DNA from: Spirogloea muscicola
Taxonomy: Eukaryota > Streptophyta > Zygnematophyceae > Spirogloeales > Spirogloeaceae
DNA: 64,000 nt
Assembly (NCBI GenBank): GCA_009602725.1
Contig: WELB01000313.1
Span: forward strand, 14,204 to 78,203
Direction: 5' to 3'
The notes below the pieces were generated by a model. It worked only from the letters and a program-made list of their open reading frames with translations. It did no database searches and was not told the origin of the DNA. Made by a program: the position numbers and the translations under genes. Positions 43,687-63,030 of the stretch are shown here, one piece after another (the first letter of the stretch is position 1; each line of letters begins with the position of its first letter).

Positions 43687-46600
43687 TCACTCAGCATAGG
43701 GTAGCAGCGAGGCACCGGATTGGCGCGCACCAGAAAGTTCCATCAACGTGCCTGAAGCAGAGGCACCGTTGGATTCTTTAGTGTGATGTAGCGGCGCGAC
43801 ACCCTCGTACTGTTCCAATGCCTGCTCGGCCAGTGGCCTCCATTGCTTGGCCACTGAATGCGAAACGCCCATGCCGTAGCTCAGGCCACGCAGGAGCTGG
43901 ATAGTGCGCAGCACGAAGAACATGTCCTTGGGGAAGCTCTGCAAAGAGCAACTAATTACATCAGGGAAACTTCAAAGTCAGGCTTGGCACTTGCACTTTG
44001 ATATACTCAAGTGCAAGCGAGACAGTGTATTCAGATCACAAGATTGACTGTGGGCTGACTTCTGGGCAGGTCAAGCAATCTGTGGACAGGCTGCAGACAG
44101 GTCATGGACCAGGATGACTGCACAGCTGCTCTTTGCAAGCAGCACCAAAGCCAGTAGGAAGTTTCAGGACAAGAAGGCAGCTGGTTTGCCTTGATGGGGT
44201 TGCTCTTCAGGCTTGAATCTGAAGAGAATGGATTCGTGTTGGCGAACTCTGCCGTTGTCTCCGTGTCAAACATCATGTGCGCCATGCGGCGGAACGACTG
44301 CGGCGCCACACGCGCGTCCTTCTCTGTCTCAATCCCCATCTCTCTGGTGGATGGACCACGGCCTCATCGATGCAGCTTAGCACGTGTAAAGTCCAGCTTG
44401 CCCTTGCTAACCCAGCTTCATTTGCACATAGTGGAAACAATAATGTGATAATGTTGTAGCAAGTATAAGCACCACACTTTGCTCGGACGACACGGGCGAG
44501 GCGGAACTACTTCGAGGAGCAAATCTGCGGACTGGCACAATCTGGTCTTAATAATGGACTCTGATTGCAGTAAGAGGTGGCACCTTAAATGGGAGGCCAT
44601 TGCAGGGGTGTCATCAGCGCAGATCGCTAGGATGGTGCCAGCAAGCGCCAGCCGCATGCGGTCTGGCAGTACCTTGGTCTGCCCATAGTCCAGCAGCGCG
44701 ACCTGGGTGCATTGCTGGTTCATGGCTCAATTATTGCGGAGGCTGAATTGCGAGGAGCTCAGGCTCCTTGGAAGTGAGAGCTTAGAAAGGTCACCAGGAT
44801 ATGCAGTGGAATCTCGATATGTAAGACTCATATCCTTCCAATATTAACACCATTGATCTTTGAAGGCTGATAATCTCGACCAGCTAGCAGTCAGGGTTTG
44901 GCCAGGATTCAAGATCCAAGGCTTGCTGACAGCAGAGCTTGAGAAGTTGCCAACAACTAGCTCGGTACTTCGCACCTTGCCTCCGCGGCAGACGAGGATG
45001 TTGCCAGGGTGCGGGTCGGCCTGGAAGTGGCCATCGGACAGGATCATGTGCCCATACGCAGCACTCAGGTCCCGTAAGATGCTCCTGCAAGCAGAACCAA
45101 AGTAATGTAAGACGACAGACGAATACAGCTCTCATCTTCTGCAGCCGAGCACATCACTCAGACGTCTACAATGTCGCATCATGAGCCTGGGCCGCTTTGC
45201 TTCTGGGACTCCACTATTTGGCTGGACATTGGGCAGCGATAGCAGCTCACTTCTTGGCGGCAGTAGCAGCAAGCCCATCAGGGCTAATACCACGGCGCTG
45301 CATCTCGTCAGACAGGCGTGCGATGGGCGTTCCTTCGACAAAGTCCATCACTAGCAATCGCCTGCCACCAATTACGGCAGCATCTGGCAGGGTCAGTATT
45401 GTCAGCATGGGGGCAAAGGGGGAAGGGGGGCTAGTGACCTCTTGCTCAGTGACAGCCAAAGACTGGCGGCATGCTGACAAGAATTAGGTGACGCTCTCCA
45501 ACCTGGTCACGAGGCCCGGTACGGAACGGGGCACGATGATGGGGCTGCGGTTCTTGTTTCTGTTCCACCGCCACCATGCGCCACCGCCGCCGTTGATTGC
45601 GGGCCCTTGTGCTAAAGACTCGCCAATCGCGTCCATGGAGGCGGCCTCCTGCTGGAAGTCAAATTCATACTGCACCTGCAACTCAGTGACAGGCAGCAAA
45701 GCTGGAAAGGTATGAGCCCCTGTGAAGCCACGCTGGAGAACGATGCGCTTTCGTTGCTTTTCAGTTAAACAACTTGAACACTTGAGGCTCGTTGTAGGAT
45801 TTTATTAACCAACTCTCTCTGAGAAAGTTGTATGTGGTCTTTTCCTCAGTAACAGCGGCTGACCTGGTCTTGGAGCTCGCAAACGACGGAGAGGAGGTCA
45901 AAGCTGAGCTCATACCGCTGCAAATAGCCTGCAAAGCTCCGCAGGTTGCGCAGGTCCGTCATCATGAGGTGCTCGCTGCCCGGGTGCTGCACCTGCAGGT
46001 GGCGGCGGTGTGTGGCGCAGCGACAACGTCGCAGGCTTGCCAGTCAGCAGCCACCTTGGTCTGCTGGCACAATGCAGACACGCTAAGGTGAGCGCAACTG
46101 GGCGGCACAGCACTGTCCTCACCTTCACAGCCACGTCCTTTTTCGAGCGACGCAACCGCGCCCGATGCACCTGCATCACACAGCAACGAGCTCACAGCGC
46201 TTGGTAGCCGACACAACAACAGCCTCAACAGCAGGACAGCAGCAGGAGCAGCACCCGGCCGGCGGGCATCCTGCACACCTGAGCAACGGAAGCCGAGCCG
46301 ACGGGTGTAGCGTCAAAGTGGTCAAAGACGGAGCTCAAGTCGGCGCCGAGCTCTGCTTCGACGACGGCGCGGGCCGTCCGGAAGGGCGTGGCCGGCGCGG
46401 CGTCGTGCAGGACGCTGAGCCGCCGCACCCACGCTGCTGGCACCAGGTCCGGCTTCGCCAGGAACTGGCCGCCCTGCCAGACGCCCGAGGCGGTACTGCC
46501 AACTCCCGTCAATTAGAGTGCAATACTGAGGCGGTAAAGCATATGGAGGTCCGAGTCATGGCCGTCAGATGACGGTGAGGTGCTCACCTTGAGGTAGAAG

Positions 46601-47158
46601 CCGCCGAGGTCGACGCAGAGCGCGTGCAGCTTGTCCGCAGCAGACTCGTGCTGGCGCTCCCACGCCGCCGCGGCGCACGCGGGGTCCCGCGCCAGGCTCA
46701 GCCGCGCCTGGCAGAGCTGTGCAAGCGAAGGACGGTCTTCGTAGCGACGTCAGTGTCAGGATCAACTGCAGCTTCCGAGCGGGCCTTCTCGTCTCAGCCA
46801 TGGCGATCGCAGGAGCTCAGCGCGGCGCAGTGTGGCGGCGGCGTGCCTTGTAGCTGGCGTAGATCTCCAGCGAGCGCAGCCAGAACTGCAGCGTGCGGTC
46901 GCGGCCGCAATTCGCCGCCTGCGACTGCCACGACGCCAGGCGCTCGTGGAAGCCGCTCTTCCCGGGAGAAGTCCTGTCGGCGTCCCGCTGCTGCCGGTGC
47001 GGCGACGGCGCCAGCGGCTGCCGCGACGGCATCGGCGTCTGCTCGGGCCCCGGCGCGGCGGCCTGGACGTGGCGCATCACCCGGACCAGGCCGTGCCGCA
47101 GGGCACGGTCCCAGCCCGCGGAGGCGGCGGCCTCGGGCTCGGCCGCTCCAGCGACCAT
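43687..47158 (-). CDS. ABC1/ADCK-type atypical kinase (ABC1K)
   Basis: UbiB/ABC1 family kinase-like protein of mitochondria or plastids, linked to quinone and lipid metabolism. From the start at 47158: MVAGAAEPEAAASAGW; RTLQFWLRSLEIYASYKA (about 46905-46850); DLGGFYLK (about 46610-46587) splicing to GGQFLAKPDLVPAAW (46477 on), giving the family's KxGQ signature as KGGQ; FDATPVGSASVAQVHRARL, the Ala-rich-loop equivalent; KKDVAVKV; YELSFDLLSVVCELQDQ; QYEFDFQQEAASMDAIGESL; LLVMDFVEGTPIARL; MILSDGHFQADPHPGNILV (about 45047-44990); VALLDYGQTKVLPDRMRLAL (about 44705-44645); then the C-terminal helices to a stop at 43687. DYG replaces DFG as in related plant members. The usual H before ADPHPGN is Q. 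Confidence 0.92.
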
Positions 47159-47176
47159 GGCGGCTCGGCGGCAGAT

Positions 47177-47177
<1 letters not shown>

Positions 47178-47231
<54 letters not shown>

Positions 47232-47232
47232 N
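47178..47232. repeat. 54-base poly-A followed by single N
   Basis: Uninterrupted A run (47178-47231) and an N at 47232. It ends 19 bases upstream of the ABC1K start codon (on that gene's strand it is a T run). It marks a contig join and is possibly an artefact. Confidence 0.9.
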
Positions 47233-47395
47233 CTTCTACAGCCGCTATATGATAAGAGCAGCCGCATACATTCTTTCTTCTGGCAGAGACGACACTTACA
47301 TGGCCTAATGTGGCTATCTTTCATTGGCTGTCCTCGAAATGCATAGAGCACCAAACCACATTTCAGGGGGTTGAGAGTTTGAACCTTTCCAAGCA

Positions 47396-47468
47396 TTAGT
47401 ATGACACAGTTGGTTAAGGTATACGCCTGATGATTGTAAGGTCAGTGGTTCGAATCCACTTGTATCTA
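47396..47468 (+). tRNA. degenerate organelle-type tRNA-Ile (GAT) sequence
   Basis: CAGTTGGTTAAGG resembles a bacterial-type D loop. CTGATGA forms an anticodon loop with GAT, closed by a weak stem (TACGC/TTGTA). AGGTC then gives a normal variable loop, and AGTGG-TTCGAAT-CCACT is a perfect T arm (47444-47460). The acceptor stem and D stem pair poorly, so this looks like a decayed copy of an organellar tRNA-Ile in nuclear DNA, or the head of a tRNA-derived repeat. Only one copy was seen. Confidence 0.45.
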
Positions 47469-47502
47469 TCGATGGCATTTGGCGAGGGCGGCGGCGGCTG
47501 AC

Positions 47503-47706
47503 CGAGAGCCAGTTGAAGAGGAACCAGGGCGAGAGGGCGTCGGCGGTGCCGTTGCGGATGTTGTCCACGAACTGCGGCAGCTGCGCGACGAGCCAGAAGG
47601 CGATGGACGACAGGCCGACGAGCACGGCCGTCACCTCCCACGCCGTGTACACGCAGTCCGACAGCCACACGCGCACCCATTCCGCCGCCCCCGGCTCGCA
47701 CTCCAT
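47503..47706 (-). CDS. PQ-loop transporter, first exon only
   Basis: First exon of a PQ-loop repeat protein; relatives such as PQLC2/Ypq1 export cationic amino acids from lysosomes or vacuoles. It starts MECEPGAAEWVRVWLSDCVY and continues TAWEVTAVLVGLSSIAFWLV, AQLPQFVDNIRNGTADALS (PQ motif in QLPQ) and WFLFNWLS, with a GT donor at 47502. No following exon is found before the N at 47232. The rest of the gene is therefore elsewhere or lost at the join. Confidence 0.8.
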
Positions 47707-48003
47707 CGCCGCCGCCGCCGCCGCCGCCGCCGCCGTCGCCGCCGTCGCCGCCGCCGCCTTCGCCGCCCGCGCTGCCGCGCAAGTCAGCTTACAGGCGCCG
47801 CAGCCTGCGCCGTCTCTGAGCTTCCTGGCAGCTGCGGCTCTCCATCGACGGGCCGGCAGGGCTGAATTGCTAGAGCCAGACAAGGGTGTGGCGCTGCCAC
47901 CGCGCAACGCTGAGGCGGGCGGGCGGCCGTGGTACTCTGCTTCGCAGCAGCTGCTGCTGATGTGAGCCCCGCCGCGAGGGGCGGGTGAGCGGCCGGCGCG
48001 AGG
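47707..48003. promoter_or_regulatory. short GC-rich bidirectional promoter region
   Basis: 297 bases between the start codons of the PQ-loop gene (-) and PRP16 (+). A GCC/GTC run begins just upstream of the PQ-loop ATG (47706-47765). A shared bidirectional promoter follows from the layout; no specific element is visible. Confidence 0.5.
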
Positions 48004-57131
<9,128 letters not shown>

Positions 57132-57950
57132 TCCACTATCATAGGGTCCTTGTACCATACCCCTCTATCACCCTCGTTCCCTTATTCTTTTGGCCATTTT
57201 GGCAATTGTTATGAGCTCAATGATTGATGAGGTCGCTTGAGCACGCACCAGCAGCATGCAGTATGCCTATGCAAGTCGATCATTACGTACAACGCGGGCA
57301 CACACGAGCAGCCCAAAGCAGGCGCACTGGGCAAAAATAAGGAAGGCAACTGTTCAGCACAAAGAGAATAATACCAATGTAGGCCGGCAGGCAGCTCCAA
57401 TTCATGAACTTTCCTGATAGGAAATATGCCAGGCCGCTGTTTAGTAGTCGTCCAAGCAGCCGCCTACACCCGGGCCTGGCATGAGGTGCAGTGTGAGCAG
57501 TCTGGCTTGCACTTGGTTTGTCGGTACTGTATGAGCGTTTAGCTAACTGAGTGCAAGTCCTTCTGTTGGGTCACATTTGCTCTGAAAACAGTCTGAGACT
57601 GAAAGTGGAGATGTCCGTTTTACCATGCCTCATCGACGTACTGAAAACTACTACTGTCTTGCACAGGTCCAGGAGTAAGTGAAATCTGAAATCTGAGTGT
57701 CAAAGGGCTCAGGATGGAGCCCCAGTCTGGCTCCCACTTTTCCAGAACGTTGTCTCGACTTCCATACAAAAATCGTATCTCCTTGAGAGGCCAACCATGA
57801 AGATGGGCAGAGTTGAAGGAGCAGCAGCAGCAGATGGGCCTTTCGGATGCCTCAAGCCTCCTACACTCCTCTCCAAGACTGGATATCTGTATTTTCAATT
57901 GTCTATCCAAAGAAAGAAAGTAAGATTGATGTTGAAAATGACAAAATTAG
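57132..57950. other. spacer downstream of PRP16
   Basis: Contains the PRP16 3' UTR. A 96-codon minus-strand ORF (57910-57620) has no recognised domain; the LINE insertion at 57952 lies just upstream of it. No gene is assigned. Confidence 0.45.
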
Positions 57951-57951
57951 A

Positions 57952-58060
57952 GGATAGGGGCTGGAAAAGCCAGCCCAAAAAAGAATGAACAGAGTACGAG
58001 AAGGGGGCCAGAGGAAGCGCTAAGAAAGACAAGCACACAAAGAAACAAATCAGCTACGTA
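57952..58060 (-). mobile_element. LINE family A 3' tail
   Basis: The inverted terminus GGATAGGGGCTGG starts exactly at 57952 after unrelated sequence. The hairpin (57959-57977) and the family A 3' UTR up to AAATCAGCTACG follow, then it breaks off. A clean example of a 5'-truncated copy. Confidence 0.8.
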
Positions 58061-58540
58061 TCTCATAGCCCCTTGCCGCCTTTGATGAGCGTACTTCCCC
58101 TTCCTTTCCACATGCTTTCCGCCATATTTACCCCCGCCATGGCGGAGCCGCCGCGGAGAGAAGCGCTGCCAGATTGACTGGTGGCTGGGAAGCGCGGCCC
58201 GTGGCGCCACAGCTGCCGCCCGCAGAGAAACGATCGGTTGCGCGCAACCGCCGCGAGAAACGAGCGGGCGTGCTGCGGCGGCTAACCAAGGTGCCAAGAT
58301 ACGGCGCACGAGGCGCTGGCGCGTGGGCCGGCCGCCGGCCCCGTGGCCTTCGTTACAGCCGGCCTGCCCCGAGCATGTGCAGTAGGGGGGAGAGATCCGG
58401 GATCCGGACCCCCACCCCGCTTGGAAACGGACGTGCCGCCGACTGGCCGCCGGAGCCGACGGTTGTTGGGCCAACTGGCGCGCAGAGACGACTCGACCCT
58501 GAGAGCTTATCAGGAATGGAAGCGCGGCCAGAGTGACTGG
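58061..58540. other. GC-rich stretch between LINE tails
   Basis: GC-rich, with ORFs open on both strands. GACTGGTGGCTGGGAA occurs at about 58177 and again near 58535, giving two copies of a tail-like module. No gene is supported. Confidence 0.4.
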
Positions 58541-58680
58541 TGGCTGGGAAAGGCCAGCCCAAAAGAATGGACGAAGTCTGAGGGAGCCTGAGTGCGAACG
58601 ACTAGGACTAAGACATCAGCCAGGGAACGCTCAGTAACCTCTAGACAGGAGATGCAGGTCCGAGAAGCTAGCTGGCGGAA
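58530..58680 (-). mobile_element. LINE 3' tail, divergent family
   Basis: Inverted hairpin tail GCTGGGAAAGGCCAGCCCAA (58545-58564), followed by a UTR and CTCAGTAACC near 58630, the counterpart of the stop region of other copies. Confidence 0.6.
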
Positions 58681-59640
58681 AGACGTCGCCCCGACGGGCT
58701 CATCTCCCCTCGGCTCTGTTTGCCTAGCCCTGTTTGCCTAACCCTTGGCTCCGCTGATATGCATATGAACATCGTCTGTATCCCAATGAGTGGCTTTCAC
58801 AGTCGCTCTCCAACATATCAGCAGCTGCATCCTTCTTTCAGCTCTACTGACTTCCTAGTGCTGACAAGGGGGTGTTAGGACCGCTCTCTTTACCTAACCT
58901 GTGGCTCCGCTAACATACTAATGCACACCCACTGAATGCACCTGGCTGGCTTCTACAGCTGCTCTTTAGCTGCCGCAGTCTCCGCGGGCAGAGCTTTACC
59001 CGATGGGAGAAGAGCCCTTTCCACTTAAAGAAGAAGCTTATCCAAAAGGGGCGATTGCTGTGGCAGGAGTAGCTCTTGCGAAACGGTCGTGGGCTGCAAA
59101 TGGCCAACCCACCCCAATTCTGACAAGGTCTAGAGACCCAATGTGGATAGCACGCAATATTGGAAGAACTCAGGATGACTTCTCATTAACGCCTAGGTAG
59201 CAACTGCAAGTCGGAATCGTAAATTGCTGTAAATTGATCTGACAGTCTGTGAAAGGCCCGCCTTAGAAAATATGACAAGGGTCAGAGGCCAAATTGTCTA
59301 GTAGAATAAGTACGTGCTGCCGTTGGCTGCTCATTTCCCCTTAGTCAGCAGCCGCAAGTAGGAATACTAAACAGCCGGATAGAAGAAGAAGCTCTGCAGA
59401 GGGGGCGAGCCGGATATGAGAAGCTCCTCAAGAAGAGGGCGAGGAAAGGCGAGCCCAGTAGAAGTTTATAGCAGGAAAGAAGATGACGTACAGCTCGTCA
59501 AAGGTAGGCAAAGACTGTGAGAGGCCAGCCCAAAGGGATTAACAAAGCTGTTGCCCGCCAAAGGTTGGAGGAGGCAGGCAAGGTGCGGCCTCCCAGCAAG
59601 CACGGCAAAGGACTGGAATAGCCGGAGCGAGATGGAGAGG
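58681..59640. repeat. decayed LINE-tail remnants
   Basis: Scattered inverted remnants: AGCAACTGCAAGTCGGAA near 59200, CAGCAGCCGCAAGTAGGAAT at about 59344-59363 (the DLRLL signature region), and the hairpin GTGAGAGGCCAGCCCAAAGG at 59518-59537. No intact coding part. Confidence 0.5.
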
Positions 59641-59669
59641 CGCATGCTTTCTACCTCAAAAAGCGACCT

Positions 59670-59800
59670 GGCGACTTCTGCTGACTTGACGCCGTTTCAC
59701 TGCTGAGCAGTGACCTCACGAGCGGCTGGAGGAGGTCGAAGCACCGTGTCCTGAACGTCTTATGGACGTCGATCAACAGGAAAAGGTGGTGGCAGAGGAA
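59670..59800 (-). mobile_element. degraded LINE C-terminal domain piece
   Basis: The minus-strand reading LLIDVHKTFRTRCFDLLQPL resembles the LAIDVHGAFGSRWLDLLQRL segment of copies at 60660-60560, 61575-61625 and 62620-62670. It is an old, diverged copy. Confidence 0.6.
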
Positions 59801-60119
59801 GGCCAGGCCAAGAAGAACACACAAGGTCCAGCCACAAAAACGACGACAACGAGGAGAAGGCAACCCCAGGCGTCAGTGGTGTGTTCACGAGCGCCGGCCA
59901 ATGGTGGCAATTGATCGGTAAAAGCGGCGAGAAAGCTTTAATCTGGCTGCCGTTTTTACTTCGACAACGCGGCACACCTGCCGCATGTGCCGCCGAGCTG
60001 TGGCCCCCGGCAGTCTCAAGGGCGGGAGTCAGTGCGCCTCTGCCCGTTCCCGACCTCAGCCCCGCCGCCAGTCAGAACCCTCGGCAAAATAACCCTCGGT
60101 ATTTGAGCAAACGAGGGCC

Positions 60120-60249
60120 AATAGCCAAGTACGAAGGCAAGCACATCTCTAGACCTACATAACCTTCAGCAAATTGACCCGCTCAGTACCCACGGGTCAA
60201 AACATAAAGGTCATTAGTCGATGCCTGAATACTAGATGTCAGATATTAA
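60120..60249 (-). mobile_element. LINE 3' coding end, TNDLYVLTRGY type
   Basis: The minus-strand signature DLYVLTRGY-stop is at about 60215-60185, followed by the AAGTACGAAGGCAAGCACAT block (60126-60145) shared with 7986, 9010 and 21655. It ends at the N at 60250. Confidence 0.6.
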
Positions 60250-60250
60250 N
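60250..60250. other. single-N assembly join
   Basis: Lone N between two LINE fragments; the right-hand sequence begins in a 3' UTR also present at 61979-62105 in the other orientation. Confidence 0.8.
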
Positions 60251-60752
60251 CCGAAGAATGAGAAGCCGAGGAAGGACTCCTCTACTCTACCAATCACGAC
60301 AACATACTAGGGAAGCTCAGTACCCGCGAGTGAGCAACATCAGGTCCGAGTAGCTCGAGGCAGGGAAGGAGGCACTCCGCCGAGACCCGGAGGCCGCGGC
60401 CAGAGCGCGTCCTGCGCGCGTGTGGACAGCGTGGGCAAGGGATCGCTGGAACGATACCGCCAAGCGCATGCGAAAAGACCTGGGCGAGCGACCCGGCGGC
60501 GTTGAAGCCGGGCAGCGCCCCGGGCGGACCCGACCGCCGATTAATAGCCTGACGAGCAAGCCGCTGGAGGAGATCCAGCCAGCGGCTGCCGAAGGCCCCT
60601 TGAACATCTATCGCCAGGGCCGCGAACTCATCACCGACCGGGTGATCGGCATATTTTTTCTCTTTTGCCCGGGCTGCCAGGCCTACCGCATGCCCTGCAA
60701 ACGATGCCGACCTGGTGGGGTTGCCGGAGTCGTAGCTGTCCGTTGTCACCAC
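60251..60752 (-). mobile_element. LINE C-terminal domain and 3' UTR
   Basis: Minus-strand copy from about 60752: AVGLAARAKEKKYADHPVGD, LAIDVQGAFGSRWLDLLQRL, FNAAGSLAQVF, then (one base out of frame near 60480) RMRLAVSFQRSLAHAV and SYSDLMLLTRGY-stop (about 60350-60316). Its 3' UTR (60251-60315) is the uninterrupted counterpart of 61985-62105. Confidence 0.85.
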
Positions 60753-60954
60753 ATCAGTGATGATGCGGGGACCGCCTTCTTCTTACAAGCGTGTAGTAGC
60801 TACAAAGAGGGGCTAGCAAACCCCGGAGGGTGAGTCGGTGCGAAGTGGGAGGGTGCCGGCCCAGGAAAGCCGCGGGCGGGGATCAGGGGCGACGGCGGCA
60901 GGGTTGCGCTTCAGGGCTGGCGCCCCTTTGGGCTTTACTCGTTGTAAAAGAGAG
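60753..60954. other. spacer between LINE fragments
   Basis: Short GC-rich sequence with no recognised gene. Confidence 0.4.
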
Positions 60955-61180
60955 AGAGAAGGCGCGCGGTGCGCATGAAATTGAAAGGGAGGCTTGTTCA
61001 AGCCAATACATTGTTCAAGCAGAGGCTAGTGCAAAACTAAACAAGGCTCATGATGCGGAGACCTGAACTAAGGTGCCTAAGGTGACACTAGTATCCACGG
61101 GAGAGCACAAACAAATCTGACAAGCTAACTTGGGGAGCTGGAGCGCCACCACGAGAGCCGGAGGCCTGACTTAGCAGGCC
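60955..61180 (-). mobile_element. LINE family B 3' end
   Basis: Minus-strand coding end SGSRGGAPAPQVSLSDLF to VLSRGY-stop (about 61165-61085) with the family B UTR GCGCGCCTTCTCTCTCT (inverted at about 60950-60970). Same type as 5735-5950 and 8385-8600. Confidence 0.75.
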
Positions 61181-61437
61181 ACGAGGAGGGCTGAGGCGGC
61201 GCATCAGTAGCCCAGGCCAACAGGGGGGGGCAACCGGGGGGTAGGCCGGCGCCCCGCAGGGCCCCCGCTCCGCGACAGCGGAGGGCCACCTGGCGCAGCC
61301 GGGCGTCAAAGGCGACGACCCGGGTGGGTGGAGCGGCGCCGGCCCCCCACCCGCCTAGCCTCATCCCCTTTGTACTTTTCACTCGTACTTATTGAGTGAT
61401 CCATCCTCCCCCTGTTTTACCATTGCATCCTCAGGCC
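61181..61437. other. GC-rich spacer
   Basis: Contains G runs near 61230-61245 and no recognised gene or repeat. Confidence 0.4.
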
Positions 61438-61560
61438 CCTTTGTAGCTGCTCACCGCTCTTAGGCCCCTCTGAACCTTTGTGAATTCTTTTTGGGCTGGC
61501 TTTTCGCAGCCCTTGCCCCCATTGGGAGTGCCACTTCTTCCTTTGTGTGCGCCTTTCGGC
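61438..61560 (+). mobile_element. LINE family D 3' tail
   Basis: Contains the hairpin GGGCTGGCTTTTCGCAGCCC (61493-61512). 61451-61538 matches the inverted 33163-33250 copy over 88 bases with one mismatch. Confidence 0.8.
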
Positions 61561-61564
61561 CGTT

Positions 61565-61978
61565 TCAGTCCCTCATTGACGTACACGGGGCATTTGGCAG
61601 TGGCTGGTTGGATCTCCTCCAGCGGCTAGCCCGGGAGGCCATCGAGCGGCGGCAGGGTTCGCCAGGCTTCAATGCTGCCGGCTCCCTCTCGCAGGTCTTT
61701 CGGATGAGGCTGGCGGTCTCGCTGCAGCGCTCTTTGGCTCATGCGGTCCACGCGCGGGCTGGCCGTGCTATGGCTGCTGCTTCCGGGTCGCGGCAAAGTG
61801 CCGCTTCTCCTGCTCCGAGTTACTCTGATCTGCTGTTGCTCACACGTGGATACTGAGCAGCCATCTGCATCTCCCTCTGCACCATCTTGCACTTTGTAGT
61901 GTAGTCCTTTTTCAGCACCTCTTTCTTTGGCTTTGAACATTGTCCATTCTTTTTGGGTTGGCTTTGCCAGCCCCTCTT
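61565..61978 (+). mobile_element. LINE C-terminal domain and 3' tail
   Basis: Open reading: SLIDVHGAFGSGWLDLLQRL, FNAAGSLSQVFRMRLAVSLQ, then SYSDLLLLTRGY-stop (TGA 61854-61856). It is followed by a short UTR and the tail AACATTGTCCATTCTTTTTG and GGGTTGGCTTTGCCAGCCCC (61957-61976). It starts inside the domain, so it is 5'-truncated. Confidence 0.85.
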
Positions 61979-62152
61979 CGCGGGTACTGAGCTTCCCTAG
62001 TATGTTGTCGTGATTGGTAGAGTAGAGGAAGCCAGAGGAAGCGCTAAGAAACCAAAGCACACAAAGAAAGAAAGCAGAGGAGTCCTTCCTCGGCTTCTCA
62101 TTCTTCGGCTTTGGACATTGTCCATTCTTTTTGGGCTGGCTTTGCCAGCCCT
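61979..62152 (+). mobile_element. LINE 3' UTR copy carrying a 52-bp insert
   Basis: Begins CGCGGGTACTGAGC (the RGY-stop end) and runs to a hairpin tail at about 62129-62150. Compared with the inverted copy at 60251-60340, it has 52 extra bases (62030-62081) that match a piece of the family A 3' UTR in opposite orientation, flanked by AGAGGA on both sides (62024-62029, 62076-62081). Confidence 0.8.
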
Positions 62153-63030
62153 CTTTCTTCGCACTGCCGTCCACCGGCTCCTGGGGCTGCCGCCTCCATG
62201 CCTCCAGGGCGTGCGTCAATGCCAGTGTGGCGAGCGAGGGGCCAAGCCTGGCGAGCTGGCTGCTCACGTCCTGCGCTGTTCCCATGGCGGCGAGAGGACG
62301 GCGGCCCACGACCGCCTCCGGGACGCGATGCACAGCATCCTGGTGGAGGCTGGCTTCGCGGTGGCAGCGGAGCACTCCGGCGTCATGCCGCTCCAGGCCA
62401 GGGCCGACGGTCTCCACGCTCGTCGCGTCGACCTGGTGGCCACCCCACAGGCCGGCGGGCCACGTCTGCTTCTGGATGTGGTGACTACCGACGCATTTGA
62501 CCGCTCCCACCCAGCCCAGTCTGCCACCAAGGCTGGGTATGCGGTCGCCTGCGCCGCTCGGGCAAAAGAGATCAAGTACGCCGACCATCCACCGGAAGAC
62601 GAGTTCTTCCCGTTGGCAATTGACATCCATGGGGCACTGGGCGCTCGGTGGCTTGAGCTACTTAACCAGCTCGCCCGCCACGCAATCGCCCGTCGCTTCC
62701 ATGGTGAACCGGTAGACTTTCCTGCAGCCGGGTCGCTGGCGCAAGTGTATCGCATGCGCTTGGCCGTCTCGCTGCAGAGGTCCATGGCCCGTGCGCTGCA
62801 CCTTCGTGCCGGGAGAGCCCTCGCTGCTGCCTCTGGCTCTGTCCAGGGGACCCACTTCCAGGACCCTAGCCTCTCTGATTTGCGGCTGCTTAGCAGGGGT
62901 TACTGAGTAATTTGTAGCTGCTTTCTTTCTTTGTGTGCTTTGGTTTCTTAGCGCTTCCTCTGGCTTCCTCTGGCCCCCTTCTCGTTCTTTGTTCATTCTT
63001 TTTTGGGCTGGCTTGTCCAGCCCCTATCCT
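62153..63030 (+). mobile_element. LINE family A, longest C-terminal copy
   Basis: About 250 codons without interruption. It begins near 62155 (LLGLPPPCLQGVRQCQCGER) with a Cys/His cluster (CQC...HVLRCSHGGERTAAHDRLRD); then ARRVDLVATPQAGGPRLLLD, an R-x-D-X14-D pattern like the restriction-like endonuclease of R2/NeSL-type LINEs; YADHPPEDEFFPLAIDIHGA; VSLQRSMARALHLRAGRALA; and SLSDLRLLSRGY-stop (62904-62906). The 3' UTR and hairpin tail follow (63004-63021). The reverse transcriptase part is absent. The left edge abuts another element's tail at 62152. Confidence 0.85.

Noticed and set aside
57620-57910. Minus-strand ORF of 96 codons next to the LINE at 57952
   Set aside because: It reads like protein in places (RFLYGSRDNVLEKW), but no family, splice partner or start could be found, so it is not called as a gene.
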